A DNA stretch of 64,000 nt, from contig CAVOZC010000006.1 of NCBI GenBank assembly GCA_963700865.1, positions 1 through 64,000 on the forward strand, written 5' to 3'. This DNA comes from CAVOGJ01 sp963700865 (GTDB taxonomy: Bacteria; Planctomycetota; Planctomycetia; Pirellulales; Pirellulaceae). The notes beneath the pieces were generated by a model. It was not told the DNA's origin, did not search any database, and saw nothing but the letters and a program-made list of their open reading frames with translations. Shown one piece after another: positions 46,749 through 55,241 of this stretch. Each line of letters begins with the position of its first letter. The stretch's first letter is position 1. A program made the translations under genes and the position numbers.

Positions 46749-48746
46749 TCCCTGCGGCCCGGATTCGACCCACGCGCGCAATTCGCGCAGCTCGCGCTCG
46801 TAGCCGCCTGACAGGATGGGAAACCGACACCAGGTCTTGGGATCGAGATTTTCGTCGTCCAGATGGAATGACGGCGCGTAGCGCTCCCGCTTCCATTGAT
46901 TGCGGCACCATAAGCGAAAGAACCGCTCGGTCCACAGCAATCGCTGCTGGCGATCGTGCGCTGGAAATTCGTGCTCCAGTCGCAGGTAGCACTCCAGCGG
47001 CGTCAATTTGTCGCGAATCGCCGCCCGCTCGATGGCGTCGAGGACATCGTAAGGCATTAAGTCCGACTCGTCGGTCTGTCCTTCGGAGGGAGGTCGCAAC
47101 TCGGCCGTCGGTTGTTGAGCGTTCACAAAGGACAATTCCGGGACGGGCGACAACCCGGCCGGCCCGACATGCTCCATCCAACGTAACCAGCCGCGCAAAA
47201 ACTTCTTGTCGATGCCCGCGATTGGGGAGAGCCCACCGCACGTGTCGCCATCCATGGTGGCATAGCCGACGGCCGCTTCGGAGCGATTGCTGGTGGCGAG
47301 CAACAAGGCACCCCGGATATTGGCCAGTAGCCACACGCTGGGGCCTCGCACCCGCGCCTGGATATTCTGCAATGCCAAGTCGTCTGTTTCCCAACGCAAC
47401 GGTCGATCGAGCGCCTGGCTGATTCGCTCCACATAGCCCTGCACCAGATCGTCGACATCGAATTCGTAAAATGTGGCGTGCAGCGAGCGGGCCACTGCCG
47501 CCGCCGCGGAGCGTGTGGTTTCCGAACTGTTCCGTGTCGCTTGATAGGCGCAAGTCAGCAGCCGCTCGATCATATCGTCAGACGACTGCGTGCCGGCAAG
47601 CCGGTCGAGGTAGGCCAGCTTTTGCAGAAATGCCTCTGGCCCCAACTCGGCCACGCCAAACCGCACCATGAGTGCGACAAGCACTGCCACGGCGGCTGAG
47701 TCCGCGCCGCCACTCAGTGAAACCACAAAACCATGGGCACGACTCTTCCGCAGATAGTCAAACAAAGCCAGGGCTTCACAGCGGGTGAATTCCTCCTCCT
47801 TGACGTGGGGGCTCGTTTCCCAGGCCACTGGCACAGGGGGGGACGTCAGGGAGGTGGCTTCCCGCACCGTAAAATCAACCTCGATGGTGTGTGAGGGATG
47901 GCCGTCAACGTCGACGGGAAAGCTGCTCGAGCGGGCTCGCTTGGCTCGAGTCGAGGCGATATCCACGGTCGCCATGGTGAGCACAAAATCGCGGAACGAG
48001 AAGCGAGGACCGGTGGCCAGTAGCTCGCCCGCACTGGCAATCATCGCATCGCCATCATAGATGGCACGCCCCGCCTCGTTGCCCAGATGGTTGGCGTAGA
48101 TATAACTGGCGAAGAAGGCTCGCGACCCGTCCAGCACCAATCGCTTGCGCACCTGATGTTTGCCAAAAGCGAAATGGCTGGCACTGGGATTCAGCAGAAT
48201 GTCGACGCCGTGCTGAGCCAGTTCGCCACCCGGGCGATCAAGCACCCAGGCATCCTCGCAGATCTCGAACCCGATGCGCAGACCACCCACGTCAAACATC
48301 AGGTCGCCGAGAGGATACTCCGACTGCTGCATATCAATATGGGCGTGAGCGTCGTTGGGCCAAGGCTTGAACCAGCGAGGTTCGTAGTGCAATCCTTCGC
48401 CGGCCAGGTTTTGCTTGCCGACAAAACCGGCGATGCGCCCGTCGACGACCAGGCAGGCGCAGTTGAACAGGCCGCCTCGATGATGCAAGGGCAGTCCCAG
48501 TGAGACGATGATGTCCTTCGTGTCGGGCAGCAATTCGTGCAACACACGAATGGCCATGTCCGCCACGCCCTGCGAATAAAACGCATCTTCACAGCCGTAC
48601 CCGGTGATACACAATTCGGGCAGGCACAATAATTGCACTTCCGCGGCCCGCGCCGCCGAAATGGCAGCGCGAATATTGCGGGCATTGCCTTCCCAATCGA
48701 GTGGCGTCTGGTTCAAGACCCCGGCGGCGACTTTGATGAGTTTCAC
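46740..48746 (-). CDS. nadE: Glutamine-dependent NAD+ synthetase
   Basis: Makes NAD+ from deamido-NAD+, ATP and glutamine. Two domains: an N-terminal nitrilase-type glutaminase (VQLLCLPELCITGYGCEDAF with the Glu; FVGKQNLAGEGLHYEPRWF with the Lys; RIGFEICEDAWVLDRPGG with the catalytic Cys), and a C-terminal NAD synthase with VVSLSGGADSAAVAVLVALM (ATP pyrophosphatase P-loop SGGxDS) and LLLATSNRSEAAVGYATMDG. Length 668 residues is typical of the two-domain form, which draws ammonia through a tunnel. ATG at 48746. Its end overlaps the M16 gene by 9 bp on the opposite strand. Essential gene in most bacteria. Confidence 0.96.
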   Translation of the reverse strand: MKLIKVAAGVLNQTPLDWEGNARNIRAAISAARAAEVQLLCLPELCITGYGCEDAFYSQGVADMAIRVLHELLPDTKDIIVSLGLPLHHRGGLFNCACLVVDGRIAGFVGKQNLAGEGLHYEPRWFKPWPNDAHAHIDMQQSEYPLGDLMFDVGGLRIGFEICEDAWVLDRPGGELAQHGVDILLNPSASHFAFGKHQVRKRLVLDGSRAFFASYIYANHLGNEAGRAIYDGDAMIASAGELLATGPRFSFRDFVLTMATVDIASTRAKRARSSSFPVDVDGHPSHTIEVDFTVREATSLTSPPVPVAWETSPHVKEEEFTRCEALALFDYLRKSRAHGFVVSLSGGADSAAVAVLVALMVRFGVAELGPEAFLQKLAYLDRLAGTQSSDDMIERLLTCAYQATRNSSETTRSAAAAVARSLHATFYEFDVDDLVQGYVERISQALDRPLRWETDDLALQNIQARVRGPSVWLLANIRGALLLATSNRSEAAVGYATMDGDTCGGLSPIAGIDKKFLRGWLRWMEHVGPAGLSPVPELSFVNAQQPTAELRPPSEGQTDESDLMPYDVLDAIERAAIRDKLTPLECYLRLEHEFPAHDRQQRLLWTERFFRLWCRNQWKRERYAPSFHLDDENLDPKTWCRFPILSGGYERELRELRAWVESGPQGSL

Positions 48747-48785
48747 GGAGCGTGTCCCCTGCCGTTCGCCTCGCGGGGCGGCGCA

Positions 48786-49154
48786 TCACGAAGCGTCGTC
48801 GCGATGCACGGAATCCATGGAAAATGCAGGCAGGCAGACCGCCACATATTCGGCACCCGGAGCTTCGGGCGTGCTGTACTGCACCCATTCTCCTGGCTGG
48901 GCCACGAACGCTTGCCCCGCCCGGACCTCGTAGATTGCCTCTCGCGTGCGCACGCGCACCATTCCCGAAAGGACGACCGTATATTCATGAAACTCGGGTG
49001 TTTGTCCCGGTTCGATCCAGCCAGTCGGCGATGTCATCCGCGCGACGCTGACAGATTCATCGCCCGTGTTGATGCGACCGATGAATTCTTCGATTCGTTT
49101 CGGTTTGTTCCCCGCGGATTGGACAATGGTCGGCGTTTCGATCCAGTGCGGCAT
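48786..49154 (-). CDS. Cupin-fold small protein
   Basis: Single-domain cupin of 122 residues. TPEFHEYTVVLSGMVRVRTR holds the first cupin motif with its His and Glu, and IYEVRAGQAFVAQPGEWVQY the second. A single His in motif 1 and no His in motif 2 suggests a reduced or absent metal site, so binding may be ligand-only. It begins MPHWIETPTIVQSAGNKPKR. It sits 40 bp upstream of nadE on the same strand and could be co-transcribed, but no shared role is clear. Function unknown. Confidence 0.85.
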   Translation of the reverse strand: MPHWIETPTIVQSAGNKPKRIEEFIGRINTGDESVSVARMTSPTGWIEPGQTPEFHEYTVVLSGMVRVRTREAIYEVRAGQAFVAQPGEWVQYSTPEAPGAEYVAVCLPAFSMDSVHRDDAS

Positions 49155-49272
49155 TTTAGGGCTCTCCCGTTTCCAACCGAGTGCAACACTCGGTTTTATA
49201 TTCTATCCATGACCCCGAAAATACACATGCCCACGAAACCGTCATGGTAGGCGATTCTAGCCTGCAAGAGGA

Positions 49273-49755
49273 CTAGCGTTCACGAATCACTCGTGTGCCG
49301 GAGAGTGCATCATGCCAGCCGACCGGTTCGCTGCGTGTCAAAAAAGAAAAGGGTTCGAAGGGGATCAGCCGAGCCAACGTGCGGCCCGCAAGTTGGCCCA
49401 GATTCGGGGGCAGTCCGTCTTCGCGTATGACCCGAGTCCCTGTCAGGAACTTCGCCGGCGTCCGTCCAAAGGCGTATTCCGCGCCGACATAGTAACAGAA
49501 GAATACGCACAAACCGGTAATCGTCCCGATCAGATTGAACGGTGTCTCGGAATCACCGTCGATGTCACCGCCAAAAACCACGTAGGCGATTCCGATCGCC
49601 ATGCCAGCTCCGAACGCCAAGACGCGGAACAGGATGCCGTCGATAAACAGGTTCACGAACCGCTGACCTTGCGACGCGACTTGAAAGCGGGCGACCGGCT
49701 CGGGCGGCACGCCCGCCTCCGTGGCCGGGCTGGCAAACGGATTATCTGTCCCCAT
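49273..49755 (-). CDS. RDD-family membrane protein
   Basis: Small membrane protein of unknown function. GQRFVNLFIDGILFRVLAFG is the RDD-type first helix (here FVNLFID), followed by LIGTITGLCVFFCYYVGAEY and AFGRTPAKFLTGTRVIREDG, which holds the conserved GRTPxKxxxGTRV line, then GRTLARLIPFEPFSFL. Three membrane segments. Start at 49755 (MGTDNPFAS) has aaggt seven bases upstream; the frame also runs to 49806 but without a good start. A Gly-Thr-Arg-Val-Ile-Arg-Glu unit occurs twice (after the third helix and at the C-terminus). Proposed for other RDD proteins: ion or small-molecule transport. Confidence 0.86.
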   Translation of the reverse strand: MGTDNPFASPATEAGVPPEPVARFQVASQGQRFVNLFIDGILFRVLAFGAGMAIGIAYVVFGGDIDGDSETPFNLIGTITGLCVFFCYYVGAEYAFGRTPAKFLTGTRVIREDGLPPNLGQLAGRTLARLIPFEPFSFLTRSEPVGWHDALSGTRVIRER

Positions 49756-50069
49756 GTTCGGTACCTTGGTGACTCGGCGAGTGGAAAAGTGACAGGAAAA
49801 TACCAATCGATGTTTCGCAATGCAAGCATTCGACGCGCCGAAGCAGCGGCCGAGTGGGGAACGAGAATTCGCCGACGCGGCGCTTCCCCTGCCGCGAAGG
49901 CCGGGCCATCGCCGCGGGGCAACTGGCTTGCGAATCGCAACCTTGGGCAGGCCATCTCACGTCGTGGTTTTGGCCCGGCTCGTCGGCCGTCGGCCAGAAC
50001 GGGACTGCGCCTGCTTTCACAACGCGTTTTTTTCGTTAGAATGAGGCCTTACCAGGAGACTGCGACAGG

Positions 50070-52145
50070 ATGTTACGGACGACCACCCATACCCACGTCG
50101 CACCACGCGCTTCTCGGTCGATTCTGCCGCAGCGTTGCCGGATGCTGATTGAGAGCCTCGGGGTTTATTACCCTGCAGGCATCGTCACCACGGCGGATAT
50201 CCTGGCTGGCTGCAAGGGAAAGTGGTGGGTCCCACTGGAACGCGTGACGGGGATTCAACGCCGCCGGATGGTGGAGGAAGGCGAGTATTCTCACGATCTG
50301 GCTGTGAAGGCGGTCCTTGATTGTCTAAGCCGCTCCCGCTACGCGGCGGATGAAATCGACGCCTTGATCAGCTGTGATATTTCTAAATGCAGCGGTCCCA
50401 AGTCGCAGTCCTCGATCGAACCGTCGGCCGCCGTGCGACTTGCCGCCGAACTGGGCTTCACCGGCGCGATGGCCTTCGATGTGCGCAACGCCTGCGCCGG
50501 TTTTTTCACGGCTCTGGTCGTCGCGCAAAGTCTGCTGCACACCGGCGCGGCGCGGCGCGTGATGGTTGTCAGCGGCGAGCATATCACGCATCTGATTCGC
50601 ACGGCTCAGCTGGAAATTGAAAGTCCGCGTGATGCGCGGATGGCGTGCCTTACGCTGGGTGATGCGGGGGTGGCGGCTCTCCTCGAACTGGGACCCGAGA
50701 ACGGCACCGGATTTCACGATATCCAGCTCTACACCCTCGGACGCTACAGTTCCCTCTGTGTGGGCAAGGTGAGTGACCGACCGCATGGTGGCGCGATCAT
50801 GCTGACCGATTCGGCAAAAATTGCGGAAGTCGGCGTCGATCAATTTGCCAGGCACGCACCACGCTTCTTGCGCGACTGTGGGATCCGACCCGAGGATTGC
50901 GATCAGTTCATCATGCACCAGACCGCCGCGCGATCCTTACGGCAAGCCGCGTTGGCGCTCAATCGTAGCTTTGGCCGCAAGGTACTTAACAAAGCCAATA
51001 CGGTTTACAATCTGGCGGAACGAGGCAATACCGCCACGACGACCCACTTTGTGGCGATGATGGATCATATTCGAAACGGGACGATTCGCTCCGGCAGCAA
51101 TCTGTTCTTCGGAATCGCGGCATCCGGCCAAACGGCCGGCACGGCGCTGTACACGTTTGACGAATTGCCGGACCGCATTCGTCGAGATTCCAAGCCACGC
51201 GTGTCGGCCCGATCCTCCCCGACACCCCGTCACCGCTGTCCGGGGGATGACGTGCCAAGAGTACGAGTCGAAAGTCTGGGAGTTCTTCCGCTTGGTCAAC
51301 CCGGACAGCGTAATAGTCTGGTCCAACTGACCTGTGCGGCCCAGCAGTGTTTCGGGAAGTCGTTTTACGGTCCCGAGGACATTGAGTTGCTCATCAATGC
51401 TGGTGTCTACCGTAATGAGTTCTTATCAGAACCTGCCTTGGCCGCCGTCCTGGCTGGTGAACTGCACATGAACGACGCCAGCGAATCCCCGGATGATCGC
51501 AAGACGCTCGCCTTTGATTTGAGCAGCGGCGCCACGGGTTTCCTGCGGGCTTGCTTTGTCGCCACCCAGACAATTCGCAGCGGGCAATACGGCACGGCCA
51601 TGATTGTGGCCTCGGAAATTGAATATAACGGCGACATCCTGCCCGACGAAGTCTTGGGGCTGGAGGAGACCGCCTCGGCCGTCATTTTGGACGACCGGGG
51701 TGACGGTGAGACCGGTTTTGGAAGATTCTTTTTTCACGACGAAACGGACCACCTGCACGGCTTTACCGCGCATTCCCAGCACCGCGATGGACGCTCGACG
51801 CTTTGGTTCGCGCGGGATAAGGAACTGGAATCGTGCTTTCTGCGAAGTATTTGCCACGCGGTGCGTGAATTCCTCGAGCAGGCTGAGCAGCGGTTGGCGG
51901 ACTTCGACGTCATCATTCCACCACAAATTTCACCTGGGTTTGTCGAGCGATTAGGCCAATTGCTGGCCGTGCCTTCCGAAAAATTACTTCGCCTGGGGCG
52001 GCATCATCGAGATCTTTATACATCGTCACTCGCCCATTCCTTTCAGGCGATGAGCGACCACTGTCGCCTGCAGCCAGGCACGAGAGGTCTGCTCATCGAA
52101 GTGGGAGCCGGTGTTCAAGTGGCCTGTGCCACGTATTTATGGTAG
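50070..52145 (+). CDS. Double ketosynthase III (FabH-like) protein with catalytically degenerate second half
   Basis: A 691-residue chain made of two thiolase-fold KAS III modules. Module 1 (about 25-370) has FDVRNACAGFFTALV with nucleophile Cys142, FIMHQTAARSLRQAAL with His283, and ERGNTATTTHFVAM with Asn320, so it keeps the Cys-His-Asn triad. Module 2 (about 396-691) shows the same order of motifs, but FDLSSGATGFLRAC has Ala/Gly where Cys should be, DVIIPPQISPGFVERL has Pro for His, and RDLYTSSLAHSFQAM has Tyr for Asn. The second half is therefore predicted inactive, like a chain-length factor or structural partner. Start 50070 has RBS aggag at 50053, a little far; 50142 (MLIESLGVYY) is the alternative. 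DUF6489 protein follows 20 bp on. Confidence 0.88.
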   Translation: MLRTTTHTHVAPRASRSILPQRCRMLIESLGVYYPAGIVTTADILAGCKGKWWVPLERVTGIQRRRMVEEGEYSHDLAVKAVLDCLSRSRYAADEIDALISCDISKCSGPKSQSSIEPSAAVRLAAELGFTGAMAFDVRNACAGFFTALVVAQSLLHTGAARRVMVVSGEHITHLIRTAQLEIESPRDARMACLTLGDAGVAALLELGPENGTGFHDIQLYTLGRYSSLCVGKVSDRPHGGAIMLTDSAKIAEVGVDQFARHAPRFLRDCGIRPEDCDQFIMHQTAARSLRQAALALNRSFGRKVLNKANTVYNLAERGNTATTTHFVAMMDHIRNGTIRSGSNLFFGIAASGQTAGTALYTFDELPDRIRRDSKPRVSARSSPTPRHRCPGDDVPRVRVESLGVLPLGQPGQRNSLVQLTCAAQQCFGKSFYGPEDIELLINAGVYRNEFLSEPALAAVLAGELHMNDASESPDDRKTLAFDLSSGATGFLRACFVATQTIRSGQYGTAMIVASEIEYNGDILPDEVLGLEETASAVILDDRGDGETGFGRFFFHDETDHLHGFTAHSQHRDGRSTLWFARDKELESCFLRSICHAVREFLEQAEQRLADFDVIIPPQISPGFVERLGQLLAVPSEKLLRLGRHHRDLYTSSLAHSFQAMSDHCRLQPGTRGLLIEVGAGVQVACATYLW

Positions 52146-52164
52146 AGGGGACCGGAGCCATTCC

Positions 52165-52428
52165 ATGAAAATCACTATCAATGTGGACTGCACGCCGGAA
52201 GAAGCCCGTCGCTATATGGGTCTGCCCGATGTCGGGCCCATGCAGGAAGAGTTGCTCAAACAAATGCAGGAACGACTGCTGGCCAATGTGGACTCGATGC
52301 AACCCACCGAGATGCTCAAGACCTGGTGGCCCATGGGGATGGATCATTGGCTGGAGTTGCAAAAGGCCCTCTGGACGCAGATGTCGTCGGTAGCCGGTGG
52401 CGGCGATCAAACGCGTCGCGAAAGTTAG
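52165..52428 (+). CDS. DUF6489-family small protein
   Basis: Small acidic, helix-rich cytoplasmic protein of 87 residues. MKITINVDCTPEEARRYMGL is the family N-terminus, followed by PDVGPMQEELLKQMQERLL and DSMQPTEMLKTWWP. ATG at 52165 with ggag eight bases upstream, 20 bp after the double-ketosynthase stop, so the two form an operon. The family is best known from polyhydroxyalkanoate-linked or lipid-linked settings in proteobacteria by proximity only. I infer it may bind the ketosynthase or an acyl carrier; this is not shown by the sequence. Confidence 0.75.
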   Translation: MKITINVDCTPEEARRYMGLPDVGPMQEELLKQMQERLLANVDSMQPTEMLKTWWPMGMDHWLELQKALWTQMSSVAGGGDQTRRES

Positions 52429-52465
52429 GTCATGACGAGCTCTGGCAACTCCGGCCACAGACAGC

Positions 52466-52972
52466 CTATCCCACGCGCAAAGGCGATTGACCTCGGTCCT
52501 CGCGCCAAGTGTTGACCAGCGCAAGCGCCGTTCGCTCTGTGGCGAAGAAACGTGTCAGCTGTGTGCGGCTGACGCCAAGTCGCTCCGCGGCAGCCGTCAG
52601 ATCGACGTCGCATGCCAGGACAACGTCGAGCGCTTCGGCCAGCAGTGCCGCATAATCGGTGTGCTGACGGCTCACCACGATCTTGCCGCCCCGACACCGC
52701 AGACGCCAGCGTTCGGAAGGTTGGGACGGCAGGTCCCCCACAAACCGGTGCCCGACGGCCACCCGGACGCGAAGTCGTTCGATCGCCACCGCCTGATTCA
52801 GCGCCTGGCTGCGCTCCTCCGTCGCCTCAACGCGAATCCCCGTGGGTACGTGCTCGGCGAAGATGCCCGTTTCGACCTTGTTCCGGTGCTGGCCGCCAGG
52901 ACCACTGCGACGTTGACGACGAAAGCGGCATTGTCTGGTAAATTCGGCCACGGGAAGCTGTGAAGGATGCAT
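52466..52972 (-). CDS. Release-factor-like GGQ protein
   Basis: Peptidyl-tRNA hydrolase domain of the ArfB/YaeJ or PrfH type. FRRQRRSGPGGQHRNKVETG contains the universally conserved GGQ motif that reaches the ribosome's peptidyl transferase centre; VEATEERSQALNQAVAIERL follows, as in RF-1 domain proteins. The C-terminal half (about 80-168), LAEALDVVLACDVDLTAAAE, RLGVSRTQLTRFFATERTAL, looks like an added helix-turn-helix-like segment in place of the lysine-rich tail of ArfB. No stop-codon recognition domain. Start at 52972 (MHPSQLP) or 52996. Probably rescues stalled ribosomes or acts on modified tRNA; the altered tail leaves this open. Confidence 0.83.
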   Translation of the reverse strand: MHPSQLPVAEFTRQCRFRRQRRSGPGGQHRNKVETGIFAEHVPTGIRVEATEERSQALNQAVAIERLRVRVAVGHRFVGDLPSQPSERWRLRCRGGKIVVSRQHTDYAALLAEALDVVLACDVDLTAAAERLGVSRTQLTRFFATERTALALVNTWREDRGQSPLRVG

Positions 52973-53079
52973 GTCACGTTTCCGATGCTGCGTCACGTCT
53001 CGAAATTCCGGCCGTTGCGTCCGTCATCACTGATCGGACCTACCGACCCTGTTGTTCCAGCCCCTCGCATGGTCTCATG

Positions 53080-53622
53080 ATGCCCGCTCGCCTCACATCT
53101 TATCCCTTTCCGCCCTACTCATATGTTACCGGTTTATTTCCACACCCGTTACGCGACTCGGACGGGCACGGGTGTCCGGGTCCGGACGCGAGCCACACGG
53201 CACCCTCAACCGATGATTGGCAAGCTTGTGAGGCCTACCTGTGGGGCATCGACCTCTTCAACGGGGGCTTTTATTGGGAAGCCCACGAATCGTGGGAAGC
53301 CGTCTGGCATGCCGTGGGCCGTGAGGGTGTCGTGGCCGATTGGTGCAAGGGCCTGATCAAGCTGGCCGCGGCGGGCGTCAAGGCGCGCGAGGGTCGCGAC
53401 GAGGGGGTCCGCAGACACGCGAAACGAGCCGGCGAGTTGTTCACCGAAGTGCAAGCTCAAATCGCCACCGATCTCTTTTGGGGCCTGTCGACGCAAGCCT
53501 TGCTAAGGCAAGCGGCCAGTCTTGAGCGGGATGCGGCCGCGATCGCCCGCGCATCGGCGGATGCTCCCGCGCGGGCCACGCTACCGCCCCTGCAGGTGGT
53601 CGGCCCGCACGCGGGTGGTTGA
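53080..53622 (+). CDS. DUF309 protein
   Basis: Family of unknown function. IDLFNGGFYWEAHESWEAVW is the family signature (LFNxGxYxEAHExWE), and EGVVADWCKGLIKLAAAGVK, HAKRAGELFTEVQAQIATDL follow. About 180 residues. Start at 53080 (MPARLTSYPF) is the second of a pair of ATGs (the other at 53077); the longer frame to 52960 is not supported. The N-terminal 40 residues before the fold are variable. Its start faces the GGQ protein gene. No function claimed; the helical bundle is known to bind other proteins in structural families only by analogy. Confidence 0.84.
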   Translation: MPARLTSYPFPPYSYVTGLFPHPLRDSDGHGCPGPDASHTAPSTDDWQACEAYLWGIDLFNGGFYWEAHESWEAVWHAVGREGVVADWCKGLIKLAAAGVKAREGRDEGVRRHAKRAGELFTEVQAQIATDLFWGLSTQALLRQAASLERDAAAIARASADAPARATLPPLQVVGPHAGG

Positions 53623-53703
53623 ACCCATCCGGCGCCACCAAGCCGCGGAAGCGGTGGATGAGGCGGCAAGTCCGCTACGCCGAGCTTAGCGAGCCCAGTC
53701 GTG

Positions 53704-55127
53704 TTACGGCGTGCGGATGACCAGGTTGCGAATCTCCGTCATGTCCTCCATGGCAAATCGGACCCCCTCCCGCCCCAGGCCGCTATCCTTGACGCCCCCA
53801 TAAGGCATGTGATCGACGCGCCATGAGGGAACATCGCCAATGATCACGCCGCCCACATCCAACTCGTCCCAGGCACGCAGCGCCTTGTAAAGGTCGCGGG
53901 TGAAGATGCCGGCCTGCAGGCCGTATCGGCTGTCGTTGACCTCCTGCAGCGCCTCATCGAACGACTGATAGGTGCTGAGAACAGCGACGGGCCCGAACGC
54001 CTCCTCCGCGCATATCGCCTGATCGCGCGGCACGCCTTCGAGCAACGTGGCGGTGAGCACGGCGCCTGACGGGTGCCTCCGCAAAGTATGGTTCCGCCAG
54101 CAGCCACGGCCGATTGGATCCACGCCTCCAGCCGCTCGGCTTCCGACACGGAGATCATTGGTCCGATAAACGTATCCTCCTGCTTGGGATCCCCCGCCAC
54201 CAGTGATTGGGTTGCCGCCACGAGCTTTTGTTTGAGTTCATTATAAATCGATACATGCACGATGATCCGCTGCACCCCGATACAGCTCTGTCCCGACTGG
54301 TAAAAGGCACCGATGACCAGACGATCCACCGCGTCATCGAGATCGGCGTCTTCGTCAATGACGCAAGCCGCGTTGCCTCCCAATTCCAACACAACTTTTT
54401 TCTTACCTGCCTTGGCCTTGAGCGCCCAGCCGACTTCGGGTGAGCCGGTAAAGCTAAGTAGCTTCAGCCGCGGATCGGTGGTAAACAGGTCGGCGCCCTC
54501 GCGTCGACAAGGAAGGATCGAAAAGGCCCCGGGCGGCAAGTCGGTTTCCGCCAGAATTTCGCCAATCAGCAGCGCGCGAACCGGTGTGAGGCTGGCCGGT
54601 TTCAGCACAAACGGGCAACCGGCCGCGATCGCGGGGGCGATTTTGTGCGCTGCCAGGTTGAGGGGAAAGTTGAAGGGTGAAATGAACGAGCAGGGACCGA
54701 TCGGCACACGGCGAAACATGCCGCGATAACCGAGTGCCCGCGGCGAAATCTCCAGATTGGTGACTTCTCCGTTCATCCGCACCGACTCTGCCGCCGCAAT
54801 CCGAAAGGTGTCGATCAAGCGGGACACCTCACCGCGGCTATCTCGGATCGGCTTTCCCGCTTCAACGCAGAGGATCTGTGCCAGTTCTTCGGCCCGATCC
54901 CCAAAGCGATCGGCACAATGATCGAGCACGGCCTGTCGCTCGAACGGCGCCATGTTTCGTAAAGGCTCCGCAGCCTGCACGGCCGCCCCAATCGCCTGCC
55001 CAATGGCCTCGACATCGGCGAGTGCGACCTGCGTGGCCACCTCGCCGGTGTATTTGTCATGCACCACCAGATCACGATTCGCCGCCACGGGTTGATTGGC
55101 CAGGTAGTAAGGGTAGCTCTGTTTCAT
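53704..55127 (-). CDS. Aldehyde dehydrogenase, frameshifted
   Basis: NAD(P)+-dependent oxidation of an aldehyde to the acid. Start at 55127 (MKQSYPYYLANQP) with ggagg RBS. Motifs: GPCSFISPFNFPLNLAAHKI, AAGCPFVLKPASLTPVRALL (cofactor Lys), LLSFTGSPEVGW, KKVVLELGGNAACVIDED (catalytic Glu), GAFYQSGQSCIGVQRIIVHV (catalytic Cys). The C-terminal part (EAFGPVAVLSTYQSFDEALQ, YGLQAGIFTRD, MPYGGVKDSGLGREG) is in another frame, changing at 54067-54085. The frame break is in a non-conserved stretch, so likely technical. The ThDP enzyme gene is 114 bp upstream on the same strand; the pair may handle aldehydes released by it. Confidence 0.88.
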
Positions 55128-55241
55128 GGCATCCTCCGGCCACTTCGCCACCCGCCGCGCACCCGGGGCGGCAAGCTTGGCCTGAGAGGGAGCGAATGGG
55201 GTGGCGCAACGTTCGGTAAGGTCGGCCACATGGGGCCCGCG

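Noticed and set aside
53844..54090. Alternative C-terminus of the aldehyde dehydrogenase in the first frame
   Set aside because: The first-frame continuation is Arg/Ser-rich and without family motifs; the other frame restores FGPVAVLSTY and YGLQAGIFTRD.
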